Assembly: GCF_024763615.1 (NCBI RefSeq)
Contig: NC_077222.1
Coordinates: 107,417,417-107,481,416 of the forward strand
From: Phlebotomus papatasi
Taxonomy: Eukaryota; Arthropoda; Insecta; Diptera; Psychodidae
Length of the DNA stretch: 64,000 bases
Direction: 5' to 3'
Made by a program: the position numbers and the translations under genes
In this document: positions 10,900 to 20,081 of the stretch, piece by piece
Layout: each line of letters begins with the position of its first letter
Numbering within the stretch: position 1 is the stretch's first letter
The notes under the pieces: generated by a model
Seen by the model: the letters and a program-made list of their open reading frames with translations, nothing else
What the model was told of the DNA's origin: nothing
Databases searched by the model: none

Positions 10900-11250
10900 G
10901 AGGGATATTTTTGCTATGATTTCTATCCTGATGCGAACCTTCTTCAGTGGTCAACTAAATTGTGTTTCCAAAAACGTTTTTAGGGATCGTGTAAGGTCAC
11001 AGAATTCCAGATCATCACTATAATAAGCAGGATATCAATGCGGGGCAGTTTCTTACTTTGGAGAACTTTTCTTACTTTGAACTTCAGTCACTGTGTCCAC
11101 CTACCCTACTGTAACATCTTGCGGGTGGTGATCCGGAACACCATGAACAACACGATCCCTAAAAAAGACTCTAGAAACACAATTTAGTTGACCACTGAAG
11201 AAAATCCCTATCAGGATCGAAAGCTCTGGGCAAAACCAAAAAGTAGTTTC
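10900..11250. mobile_element. Hairpin element with two hammerhead-like cores, diverged copy
   Basis: The arms AACCTTCTTCAGTGGTCAAC (from 10936) and GTTGACCACTGAAGAAAATC (to 11206) are inverted around about 200 bases. On the + strand 11195-11201 reads CTGAAGA and 11219-11222 reads GAAA, separated by a short stem-loop (AATCC / GGATC). On the - strand the left arm gives CTGAAGA (10947-10941) and GAAA (10923-10920) around GGTTC / GGATA. CUGANGA-stem II-GAAA is the hammerhead ribozyme core. The element is homologous to the one at 35357-35637. Stems I and III and the cleavage UH are not evident. Confidence 0.5.
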
Positions 11251-12589
11251 ACCTTAACGTGACTACTTTTGAGTAGCAACCACCGGAGTTATCCCTCTAA
11301 TATCAATTGTGCCAGTTCATCAGGTACACGAATCAATCCGTTAAATCGTATGACATCTTCAAATCGGCACAATTTTTACAAAAGATCGGCAGATCGGCGT
11401 GCGAGTGATCCGTACCTACCGTATCTACCCCCTGATCACGCTGTTTCTGTAACTTATTCCAAAGATAGGGTCGAATGAACACCTTTTCGACAGGAAACTC
11501 GTATTGACACTTTTGTCAAAATGTTGAAATTTATTTTATGTATCTAGGAAAATGTAAGTAATATGGCACTTTTACATTAATCTACATTTTTCGATAAGGA
11601 TAAGTGATCAAATTTCGTAATCCAAATGGTACAGAGTACGGAAGGATGTCAATTCGTCCTTACACGAGTTCTTAAAGTGTCATGTGTTCTTTTCACCCTA
11701 CGCCCTGCGGATATGCACTTTTTCTGTGGAAACTGGTGTGATTTCGCTGGTGACAAAAAACCCGCGTAAAAAAATGTTACATAAAACGGAACACTCTGTC
11801 CTTCCTTGGTCGAATTTTGACCTCCGATATTCGATGTCGAAATTTTTTCGGTCATACGTGTCTACGGATAAAGTGTTCAATGAAGGCCTCCAAAATGCAT
11901 TGAATAGATAGTTAGTTAGGTAAATGTTTATTCATGACAAAAGAACGTTACATTTTGTGACTAATTATACTATTCGAAAATAAAAGAAATCGTTTTCGAA
12001 AAAATCTAGAAGAAACACAATTTTGGAAAGGTAGGAGGAAATAGGGTGAAAAAAATGAAAAACTCCTCTAAACTACAGTGAACTATGGTGGTTACCGAAT
12101 ATCGGAAATTGATATATCTTACCCTCTAGAATGAAAAAATATATCCGACCAAATAAAAGTATTCGAACAAAATAAAACATTTACGGTTTTTTCTGATTCA
12201 TTACCGATTTTTGCAGTCGGATTGGAAATTTCAAGACCTTTCAAAAAAAAATTAAATTTAAGTAAATTGGATGAAAAACATGCCCTTCAGAATGGTTGAA
12301 TATTAGCCTTCAAATATTCAAAATGGCGAATTTTTGGTCATAGATATCTCTGGAGGAGATGTTCGTTTGAGATACTCTGAAAACATACCCGGAGAAGAAT
12401 GAAATCGTTGGAGTCATTATCGAGAAAACCTAAAAAAAAATACATAGTTCTGGCGGAGAAGGAGGATGTGGGGTTAAATGGGACAAAACGTCTCCTGAAA
12501 TTTTTTTCTAGGGGGTTCACCGAAGACAAGAAGTTGATATCATTTACGGTTTACCCTCTAATGGCTCCGTTCAGTAATAACCTTTTGAA
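11251..12589. other. Mostly unidentified; diverged dispersed repeat at about 11935-12530
   Basis: The stretch around 11965-12250 (ATTCGAAAATAAAAGAAAT and GCAGTCGGATTGGAAATT) resembles, in part rearranged, sequence at about 39890-40260 (CATTCGAAAATAAAAGAAAT and the same GCAGTCGGATTGGAAATTCC). This points to an old dispersed repeat. No coding frame beyond 82 codons and no domain. Confidence 0.45.
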
Positions 12590-12970
12590 GAGACATATCT
12601 ACTCCAAAGCCAAGCCAAACCTATTCAAAAATCTACCGGAAGCCTAAAGTGCAAGTTCACGACCTCGCCGCTATAGCGCTGATTGTTCTGCAATTTCGAA
12701 TTTCGATATTCTTGACACTTCAATAGTCAACAACGTCTTCTGTGTAGTTTTGTGGAATTTCAGGATGGCAGAACGTTTGAACTTTGAACTGCAATTTCAA
12801 ATTGCTCACTTTTGTGTAACTCGTCGGTTTGAATGTTCTTACTTCTAATGGGTTTTTAGGCAAGTTCTCTCTGATTTACTTTCGAATCTGTACATAAAAT
12901 ACCTCAACCGGAGAGAGTTCTCAAATCAGGAAGGTTATTACTGAACGAAAGGAATCTGGTCACAAGTTGA
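12590..12970 (-). repeat. Dispersed repeat, GTGTCAAGAATACCGAAATT family, - strand copy
   Basis: Read on the minus strand, this matches the repeats at 40480-41260 and 44490-45240. Shared phrases are GACGATTGAAGTGTCAAGAA, GCGCTATAGCGGCG, CTTCCGGTAGATTTTTGAAT and AGGTTTGGCTTGGCT. It supplies the empty version of the site that holds a TA-MITE at 40695. I cannot assign the family to a known transposon class. Confidence 0.6.
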
Positions 12971-14746
12971 TGAAAATTATACACTGCTCGCTCATGAGTT
13001 CGCCCAGTAAAATATGCACATCACAGTGCTAACTTAGACAATTATTTGCAAAATTCCGATATTTTAAGTCTTATTAGTCATGCCCAGTGGAGACGCCTAG
13101 TACATTTATTAGAACTAAGTATTAAAGTTTACACTAATAAGTTACCCATGATTTACACTTGAATTTTTCCGAGTGTATTGATCGCATTTCTTGTATCAAT
13201 TTAGAAGGAAGGCATCATATGTCTTGATTAGCGATTCATGTGATCGCGACAGATCACACCACAAGAACATGATTACCGTGCCAAGTCAATATCACTAATT
13301 AATTCCACGGGCACTTTAATCAGGTGATCAATGTGATTAGGAAAACAAATTTTTCGCCATTTTTCTCCACCATTGCATGCTCGAATAGATTCCTCAGGGA
13401 GGAACGATGAGCGGCAGAAAAGACAACTTCAAGTGACCAGAGACCGTTTTTGTCCATGGAAAAAGCGCAAGATCATGTAGTTTCTCACCTGCCGATCAGG
13501 CAAAAGGTAAAAAAAAAAGTGTGGTGCCATGCAAGAAAACCTCAATTAACGATTATGTTGGCATTTTATTGATGCACTAATTGGATGGAACCCGCAACAT
13601 CTTCTACAATCAAGGGTAATTTTCATATTACAAAAATTTCATCTCATTAATTGGATGGAACACGACAAAAAGAAGATGTTCATTTTTATTGATAATTTCA
13701 CAACTTTCAGTGGGATTATCAGTGGCTTGAAGGAACCACTCAATGGGTCTCCATCAAGAAAGATGACGCCAAAGAGAAGAGTCCAAGAATACTTTTGGAA
13801 GATGACTCTGTCAGAGAGTTCCCGAAAAAATTCTTAGAAGATATTTTTATTCCCGAAATAATCACATAAAAATTATGTTTCTTCCCCACAACATTAATGC
13901 ACTTCTCCGGTGGACTCATTTGAAGGGAAAAAGAGTCTCTCTCTCTTGGGGCTGACCAAAAGACCCAAATTTCATGCAAGAGATCAGGAAAAAAAAGTGT
14001 TGGGATGTCTTCTTATGTTCTTAAACTTTGAGGTTTCGGGCGAAAATTAAAATTCCACGTTGGGTGAAAAATAAACAAGAGAAAAATTTATGATTTATGA
14101 CTCTTAAATTCCTCCAACGATGCACCCAATATTTTGTCGCGGTTTCACCGATAATTTATATCATTTAAATTGGTTTTGTTTTTAGAGTATTTATACCTTA
14201 GCGACAAGGCTGACTACATCGCAATCCTGCCGTGATCGCAATGAGGCGCCAATGTCGGTGGCTCAACGGGGTGTTCATAAAAAAAAAGAATCAGGAGGAT
14301 GAAAAAGAATAACCACATGAGAGATCAATTCCCATGTGAGCAACTTTCAATGTAATAAATGCAAAGGTACAAGAATGAGACATGATGCTCTACCCCGCTC
14401 ACATCTTCAGTGTCCAACTTCTTTTTCAACTTTTTCAAAAGTGCCATTTCCAGGAGAACCTGGATAATATACCAGAATATACCGCTCAGTTGCAATAGAA
14501 AAGGCATAACTTATCTACAGGAAATTTTTGAGAAGATGTTGTAGAACTTTCTATCTACGTCTTCATGGTATAGACCAGTTCATCGATTAGGCAGACCGAT
14601 TTGACAAGCCATCAGCAAGAAGTGGCCAAAACTAGCCAATCGAAATTGAGTTATGTTCGATTAAGGTAACGCCGGACTACCTACATCTTTGATGTCTCGT
14701 TAGAGAATCCATAGATTAGTTTGGGCCGTTTTAAAGCATCCTCCTT
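12971..14746. other. Unique DNA, no gene recognised
   Basis: Short frames only (up to 79 codons). Near 13590-13660 a phrase TTAATTGGATGGAACACG echoes 13577 (CTAATTGGATGGAACCCG), a minor local direct repeat. I see no transposon ends or RNA gene. Confidence 0.4.
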
Positions 14747-15008
14747 ATAGTACTAACATATTCGATTATGTACGATCTAGTGAAGTGCAATTGGTGAAAA
14801 AGGTTAAGGACCTTTTTTCGCATCTTTCATTTTGTATTCAGTACAACGTTTCGGGAATACAAAATCCCCTTTATTAGTTCCACAAAACGTTTGGAACAAT
14901 TTAGTTACAAGAATTTTAACATATTCAAAGTATTTTATACCCGAAACGTTGTAGCGAATGAAAATTAAAAGAAGCGAGAAAAGGTCTTTCACAAATAGTA
15001 CTAACATA
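14747..15008. mobile_element. Hairpin element flanked by a 14-bp direct repeat
   Basis: ATAGTACTAACATA occurs at 14747-14760 and again at 14995-15008. Between them the sequence is an inverted repeat: AAGGACCTTTTTTCGCATCT then ACAACGTTTCGGG at the left, and CCCGAAACGTTGTAGCGAAT then GAGAAAAGGTCTTT at the right. The flanking direct repeat may be a target duplication, though 14 bp is long for a DNA transposon and closer to what LINE machinery makes. No ORF. Confidence 0.5.
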
Positions 15009-15337
15009 GTTCCGTCACATTATCAGCTCATATTGATTCTGTAAGAGTCATTTCTTTCCGTTTTTGACAAAAGTTTCGACAAAGGAACGCATTAACGCAA
15101 AATGGTCTTAGTAAATACTTTACGAAAAAGCAACCGTGACCGATGAGAGGGGCAAAATTAATGCGAACGGATCGTTGTTACGGAAGTTCCGTGTGAACAA
15201 CGGGCTCAGACAGGAGGACGGACTATCATGCGTTCCCTTAAGCCTGGTACTAGGAAAGCGATCCGTCACTCCGGCGTAAGGAATGAGGGGGTCATACTCA
15301 ATAAATCCACGCAGCTCCTAGCGTATATGTTGACAAT

Positions 15338-15670
15338 GGGTCCCGGCCAAAATCCCGAAAACCAAAATCCCGAACGTCAAAATTCCGAAAGCCAAAATCC
15401 CGAATGGGCCAAAATCCCGAAAGCCAAAATCCCGAATTCTTAAAAGTGTCATAGCTACTCCCAAGATTGTGCTCGCGCTTGCTAGAGGCAAAGGGAAATC
15501 TTCTGTGTCTTAGGAAATTATTCCAAACATTTTCCTCCACATAATTTCATCTTTTTCAGGATTTTGAACATTCGGGATTTTGGCTTTCAGGATTTTGACT
15601 TTCGGGATTTTGGCCTATTCGGGATTTTGGCGTTCGGGATTTTGGCTTTCGGGATTTTGGCTGCCACCGG
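15338..15670. mobile_element. Foldback element with tandem CCAAAATCCCGAA arms, 8-bp duplication
   Basis: The left arm starts GGGTCCCGGCCAAAATCCCG and repeats a roughly 14-base CCAAAATCCCGAA unit. The right arm is the inverted series (TTCGGGATTTTGGC) ending GGCTGCCACCGG. TTGACAAT lies immediately outside on both sides (15330-15337, 15671-15678), with one further shared G. Joining the flanks restores a continuous reverse-transcriptase remnant, so the insertion is well supported. Arms built of short direct repeats in inverted orientation define Foldback-type elements. The loop (15440-15560) is homologous to the loop of the larger copy at 22011-29879. Confidence 0.8.
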
Positions 15671-16313
15671 TTGACAATATTAACATCATGGGACGTAATT
15701 CCAGAGCTGTACCAGAGTCGTTCATCTGGATTGAGCAAGCCGCACGCAGTCTCTGACTACAGATAAATGAAGGCAAAACAAAGTACATGGTGGCATCGTC
15801 GGCAGCAACTCCGGCAACATCTAGGGAGAGCATCGGTCAAACAAGGTTCCCAATAGGGGACTACAGTACAGTTTTGAAGTTGTTAACTCCTTTGTCTTTG
15901 GCTGCTGAAAGCCAACAGGGCCTATTTCAGTCCATCAAGGGTTTTCCGGTCCAAAACTTAGGCACAAAGACTAAGCTACTAGCATATATAGGACTATGAC
16001 CCATCCAGTCCTCACGTATTAGTCTGAAACACGGATCCTCAGCAAACAGAATTGCGAACTCTAAGCCACGTTTGAGAGGAGGATTCTACGGCGAATTTTT
16101 GGCCCCGTATGTGAGGAGGGACCATTCCGGAGCCTATACAATGTTCACTTAATATGTTGACCTCCAAGCGATATAGATGCCTAGTAGACCTCGGTACAGT
16201 TAGGTGAAGAACAGAAGATTGGGTAGCAAACCCCAGTGGGATGTCACGAACCTGAGACTAACTACAAAGGGATCTAATCCTTCTAGAAAAAGTTGGGCAA
16301 GGAGCTAACAACC

Positions 16314-16464
16314 CTACTATTGGAACCGGTGAACGTCGGGGAAAAGGGGATCAGCTTAGAAAATTCTAGATTCTTCCCAATGCTTTCGGCTCAGACTTTG
16401 GGAAGAATCTAGAATTTTCTAAACTGATCCCCTTTTCCCCGACGTTCACCGGTTCCAATAGTAG
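16314..16464. mobile_element. Near-perfect 151-bp palindrome
   Basis: The left arm CTACTATTGGAACCGGTGAA continues through GGGGAAAAGGGGATCAG, then TTCTAGATTCTTCCCA. The right arm is its reverse complement to CAATAGTAG with about one mismatch in 66 bases, around a loop of some 17 bases (ATGCTTTCGGCTCAGAC region). CTAACAACCC occurs on both sides (16305-16314 and about 16480-16489), so target duplication by a palindromic transposon is possible, with extra bases TAGATAACCCGTCTA on the right. The low divergence between arms implies recent origin or gene conversion. Confidence 0.65.
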
Positions 16465-16500
16465 TAGATAACCCGTCTACTAACAACCCCTTCCCATAAA

Positions 16501-17597
16501 AGCAAGTAATTTAACTAAGTAAGTTAAGTAAGAAAGTATTAAATAAAGCGCGTTTAAAATAAACTTCCTGAATATTAGAAAATCAAATTAGTCCCTTCTA
16601 TTGAAGTTGTCCGGTATACTCTTTACGTTTTGTATATCACTCCTCTGTCTCTGACCATGCTAATTTCCCCCAAAGCCCACGTAATTAATATGAAATCTCC
16701 GTACCTTTTTTTCCTTTAATTTTCAAATGGCTCTTTTTATGTGGCTATCTCACCTATTATTCCAATTCAACCCCTATTCCCATATATATTTTTAAAAATA
16801 CAAAAAAAAGACTCCTACACCAGACATTTTTGTTTTTGGGGTTAAGAGCCCCTTCAACCCACATGAGAGAAAATTCCATTCAATGAATGGTGTATTTATT
16901 CAAAGTCAAATGTTGTTACTTGTTATGTTAAGTGCATAAAATTCTCTCTTTCCCTTTCTATTACTTATACCCCAGTATGTGTACCTTCAATGTAATGTTC
17001 TTGAAATGGCGGAAACCACCTCCAACCCCCTTTATTAGCATATTTTGCAATTTTACTAAAACATATTCCGTGCACGAGTCAAAGGGTCATTCCGGCACCT
17101 TTCTTTTCCCATTTCATTGCAATCAATTGCCCTTCCTCCCTTAAAAATGGACAAATTTCAATCACACAAAAATAAGGGTGATGTCCATTGAGACAATTCA
17201 TAAGGTTGAAGGGAAACACAAAAGAAATTGCAAAGATATGCACAACCCAAAGTCATTTGAATGTCTATACTGAATACCATTTCGAACTATTTATGTTCTA
17301 GGCCTCCATTCAATCCTTCTTGCATTAACTTAAGTGGACATTTGAATTTTTTTCAAATAAAGAAAAGGTTGGAATTACGCCTGATTTGGAAAATCCAAAT
17401 AGACTATACTTTACACATAAAGGTAAAATTGGAAAATCAAGATTTTTTAATTTCGAATTTTGAAATTTCGAATAATAAAATTTCTATATAGAAAATAGCT
17501 ATTTAGCGAAAGAAATTTCCTTACTCTTACACAAGATGAGATTGCAGTACCATCCGGCCATGCGACTAAATCCGATTTGAACCTATTACACTACCAG
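16501..17597. other. Unique DNA, no gene recognised
   Basis: Frames up to 76 codons, none with a motif. Pyrimidine-rich + strand between 16600 and 17150. Nothing identifiable. Confidence 0.4.
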
Positions 17598-18270
17598 TAG
17601 GGGAATTCTGTAACTATATGACAAATTTTCTTTATAAATTCGAAAGCAGGACAACATGAAAGACCATTGAGTTCTGACTGATCATTGGGTGGTCTGATAA
17701 TTTATCTTTGAAACAGGATCTAGAAGGCCCGTAATACTTCTGGAAACTGTCAAGATTAGTGTGAAATGTCACTGAAACCTTTGAATTGATTTGAAACTTT
17801 AACTTAAGCTTAAGCATTGATGAAACTCTTGCAACCGTAAAATCGTTTTCAGACTAGAGGTTTAGCCTAGTTTTCGAAGGTCTCAAAATCCTAAATAGCA
17901 ACCAATTTAATTTGTTTCTCTTATTCAAATAGATTACTTTCCCTTAATAGTCCATTTCTAAGTAAAAATTTTCCAATAAAATTCGACTAATAAGAAATGA
18001 GAGAAGTTAAGCTTTATGGCTAAGCCTTAGGTCTGAAGCCGTTATAATGTAAGTAGCTTTATTAAGCTCTTTTGTAGATTATAGGTTTGAGACTTTCCAA
18101 TTGGTATTGGACAACTCTGCTTGCAAAAGCCCTTTGTGTCCCCCATTTTCCATAGTTCCTTTATTCCCCTTAAATTGATATAAATCGCATTTTCGAGTAA
18201 TTATCCCGAATATGCCACATAAAGAAATTTAAATTTGTTATATGACATTGTCATACTCTTACAGAATATG
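17598..18270. mobile_element. Inverted-repeat element, GGGGAATTCTGTAAC family, copy 3, enlarged
   Basis: The left end TAGGGGAATTCTGTAAC then ATATGACAAATTTTC matches 3338-3400, including CGAAAGCAGGACA. The right end GTTATATGACATTGTCATAC then TTACAGAATATG matches the right ends of the 3.3- and 3.9-kb copies. At 673 bp it is about three times their length. The excess at roughly 17850-18045 is an inverted segment (CAGACTAGAGGTTTAGCC and GGCTAAGCCTTAGGTCTGAA) resembling the hairpins at 33985 and 35919, so a nested insertion is likely. Confidence 0.55.
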
Positions 18271-18689
18271 TTCAGATATATGAAACTTAAAAGAAATTCA
18301 AAATCGAAACTTTTGCATTGCAAAGCAATTGTTCTATTCGGTCTATCTCATTTCTTATTGTTTGCCCCTTAAATTTAAAATAAATGATTTGATTTTTTTC
18401 GATAAATAAAAAATGGTATTGTAAAAAGTGTCTTTTTCGATATAAATTTCGTATAAAATCGGTTATGTATAACCACTATTTGACCACGATTCTAACGAAG
18501 GCACCAGATCCTGAAAGCTAAAGAAATGATCTTTTGCAAATATCCAATGTAATTTTAACAATTTTTTGCAAACCAAAAGTTTAACAAAATTTTCTAGTAT
18601 ATTAATTATTTTTTGTCAATAGAAAAATCGGTCTGGGGGTATGATCTTGTAAATGTCCCATAATAAACGAAAAAATCGGTTTTTAGAAA
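18271..18689. other. AT-rich DNA, nothing identified
   Basis: No ends of known repeats and no frame of interest. Confidence 0.4.
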
Positions 18690-18854
18690 TTTAAAAATTC
18701 CGAGCGGCTGTTTGTCCGTCTGTCCGTCCGTCCGGTCGTTACCACATCTAGATACCAAACGGTTAGAGATAGACTTGAGACCTCCAGGAGACCTCCTTCA
18801 CCCCATAAGTCAATCCTGGGACCATTAACGTGCCTCTCATTTCCCTGCATCCCT

Positions 18855-19245
18855 TGAGCCTCAGTGGATAAGTTGGTAGAGTAGTGTGTCTATGACTGTG
18901 AGGCCTCGGGTTCGAAACTCGGTAACTGCAGATTTTTCAGCAGCCGTATCGTATTAGTCCAGTCAGTGAATGGATGAAAAAGTAATGCCTAATGCATTGA
19001 CAATAAACCGACTAAACAAGAGAGGCTGGTACAGAAACGAGTTCCGCATAAAGAGATCTGTCGATACAAATACACATTCACTGCAACTGATCCAACCAAG
19101 GCTGGTCTGCAGCAATATAGAAGCGGCACTGTGTTGTATCTCAGGCATACAGAAGCCGAGTGCATAATGGGTCCAAATAAGTGGTCTGAATGCAGCGGAA
19201 CCGATAAAGGTTTAAGCCGACCCATAAAGAAATCTTAATCTTAAT
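18855..19245 (+). mobile_element. tRNA-derived SINE with LINE-type 3' tail
   Basis: Direct repeats CCCTGCATCCCT (18843-18854) and CCCTACATCCCT (19246-19257) flank a 391-bp element. The head is tRNA-like: TGGATAAGTTGG (18865-18876) matches the RNA polymerase III A box with one deviation and GGTTCGAAACT (18909-18919) the B box, at tRNA spacing. The body is unrelated to tRNA. Near the 3' end (19162-19200) the block from GCATAATGGG to TGCAGCGG resembles the 3' UTR of the LINE at 60410-60449, and the element ends in (AATCTT)n, comparable with the LINE's (TAATC)n. It is probably transcribed from its internal promoter and mobilised by an LOA-like LINE. It has no coding function; the 60-80-codon frames across it are accidental. 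Confidence 0.8.
18865..18919 (+). promoter_or_regulatory. Internal RNA polymerase III promoter of the SINE (A and B boxes)
   Basis: The A-box-like TGGATAAGTTGG and B-box GGTTCGAAACT start 44 bases apart, within the range seen in tRNA genes. The intervening TGTGTCTATGACTGTGAGG is where the anticodon arm would lie. Whether it is still transcribed cannot be judged. Confidence 0.6.
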
Positions 19246-19651
19246 CCCTACATCCCTCGTCTTGTCCCTCCAAAACCAAGCTTTCTGGAACGTTTTGCAA
19301 GGTCAGAGATTGAAAAGTCTCTAGAAAGCGTTTTTCTCAACCAAAGTCTTAGAATTTCTGGCAAGTGTGAACCGATTCTAATCGATTCGGCATCAGTTCT
19401 TAACCGATAACTAACTTTTATTCGAAATTCAATTATATTACTCCTAAGGTATTTTTGGCAATGTTTTAAATGATTTATAAATCGGTTCAAATACGTTGTG
19501 AACCGGTTATGAATCGATAAGTAATTTTGGTTCAAAAGTCAATTCTATTACTTTCAAAACTATTTTGGGGATCTTTTGAGTGATTAAAAAAAAAGGTTAA
19601 AACCGGTAAACGGTAAATGATGCGAAAGCACATTTAAGTTATAGCATCTAA

Positions 19652-20078
19652 CTGTGTTATCACGCTTGCACATTAAAATTTTAATATGATTCACATTAAT
19701 TGTCGCTGGTGAGAGTCCAAATGTGTAATTTGTGTATTTGAACCATTTTATGTTCAAAATTTGATCTATTTGTTGATAAAAAGGTAGATTTGGGCCGCAA
19801 AATTTGATATAAATTGATTTATAGCATTAATGCGAAAAATTAATGCGATTTTCCCTTTAATTTTTTAATGTGAAAAATATGTATGCTGTAAATTTAAACT
19901 TATTTTTTCAGGCCAAGTCCACTTCTTTATCAATAAATAGAAAAACTCCAAATATTAAGTGACTCAAAGACACAAATAACATATTTGGACGCTCACAAGC
20001 GTCCAAATTTTATGTCCAAATTTAAGCGAATTTATGTGAATCACATTAAAATTTTAATGTGCAAGTGTGATAATGCCG
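19652..20078. mobile_element. MITE with GTTATCACRCTTGCACATT ends, 3-bp TAA duplication
   Basis: The left end reads CTGTGTTATCACGCTTGCAC then ATTAAAATTTTAATATGATTC. The right end is ATTTATGTGAATCACATT then AAAATTTTAATGTGCAAGTG, then TGATAATGCCG. The inverted repeat is about 45 bases. TAA flanks both sides (19649-19651 and 20079-20081). A TWA-type 3-bp duplication is the signature of PIF/Harbinger elements. 427 bp, no ORF. Confidence 0.7.
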
Positions 20079-20081
20079 TAA

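Larger units (their letters stand above)
15090..16500 (+). pseudogene. Decayed LINE reverse transcriptase, interrupted
   Basis: Fragments in shifting + frames keep the order of a non-LTR reverse transcriptase. These are a NNGLRQEDGLSCV stretch near 15195-15233 (family usually NGLRQGD), KSTQLLAYM near 15304-15328, a DNINIMGRNSRAV remnant of the catalytic YADD strand near 15672-15708, LQINEGKTKYMVAS near 15759-15800, and RRILRRIFGPVCEEGPF near 16078-16128. Several stops and frameshifts show it is dead. A foldback element sits at 15338-15670, inside the YADD region, and a palindrome at 16314-16464 near the 3' end. The upstream endonuclease part is not seen. The clade is uncertain (RTE- or CR1-like), and it is not the same family as the LINE at 56 kb. 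Confidence 0.75.
18690..19620 (+). repeat. Dispersed repeat (TCCGTC run, AAACGGTTAGAGATAG, CCGGTT motifs), split by a SINE
   Basis: A GTCCGTCTGTCCGTCCGTCC run at 18716-18735 is followed by ACGGTTAGAGATAGACTTGA, then, after the SINE at 18855-19245, by AACCGATAACTAACTTTTAT and GAACCGGTTATGAATCG. The minus strand at 62170-62480 carries the same elements in the same order (AACGGTTAGAGATAGA, GAACCGGTT, AACCGATAACTATTTTC). The family is unassigned. Confidence 0.55.

Noticed and set aside
18716..18735. TCCGTC microsatellite as an independent feature
   Set aside because: Short, and part of the larger dispersed repeat at 18690-19620.
18963..19225. Overlapping 60-78-codon frames on both strands
   Set aside because: They lie entirely within the SINE, which is noncoding.
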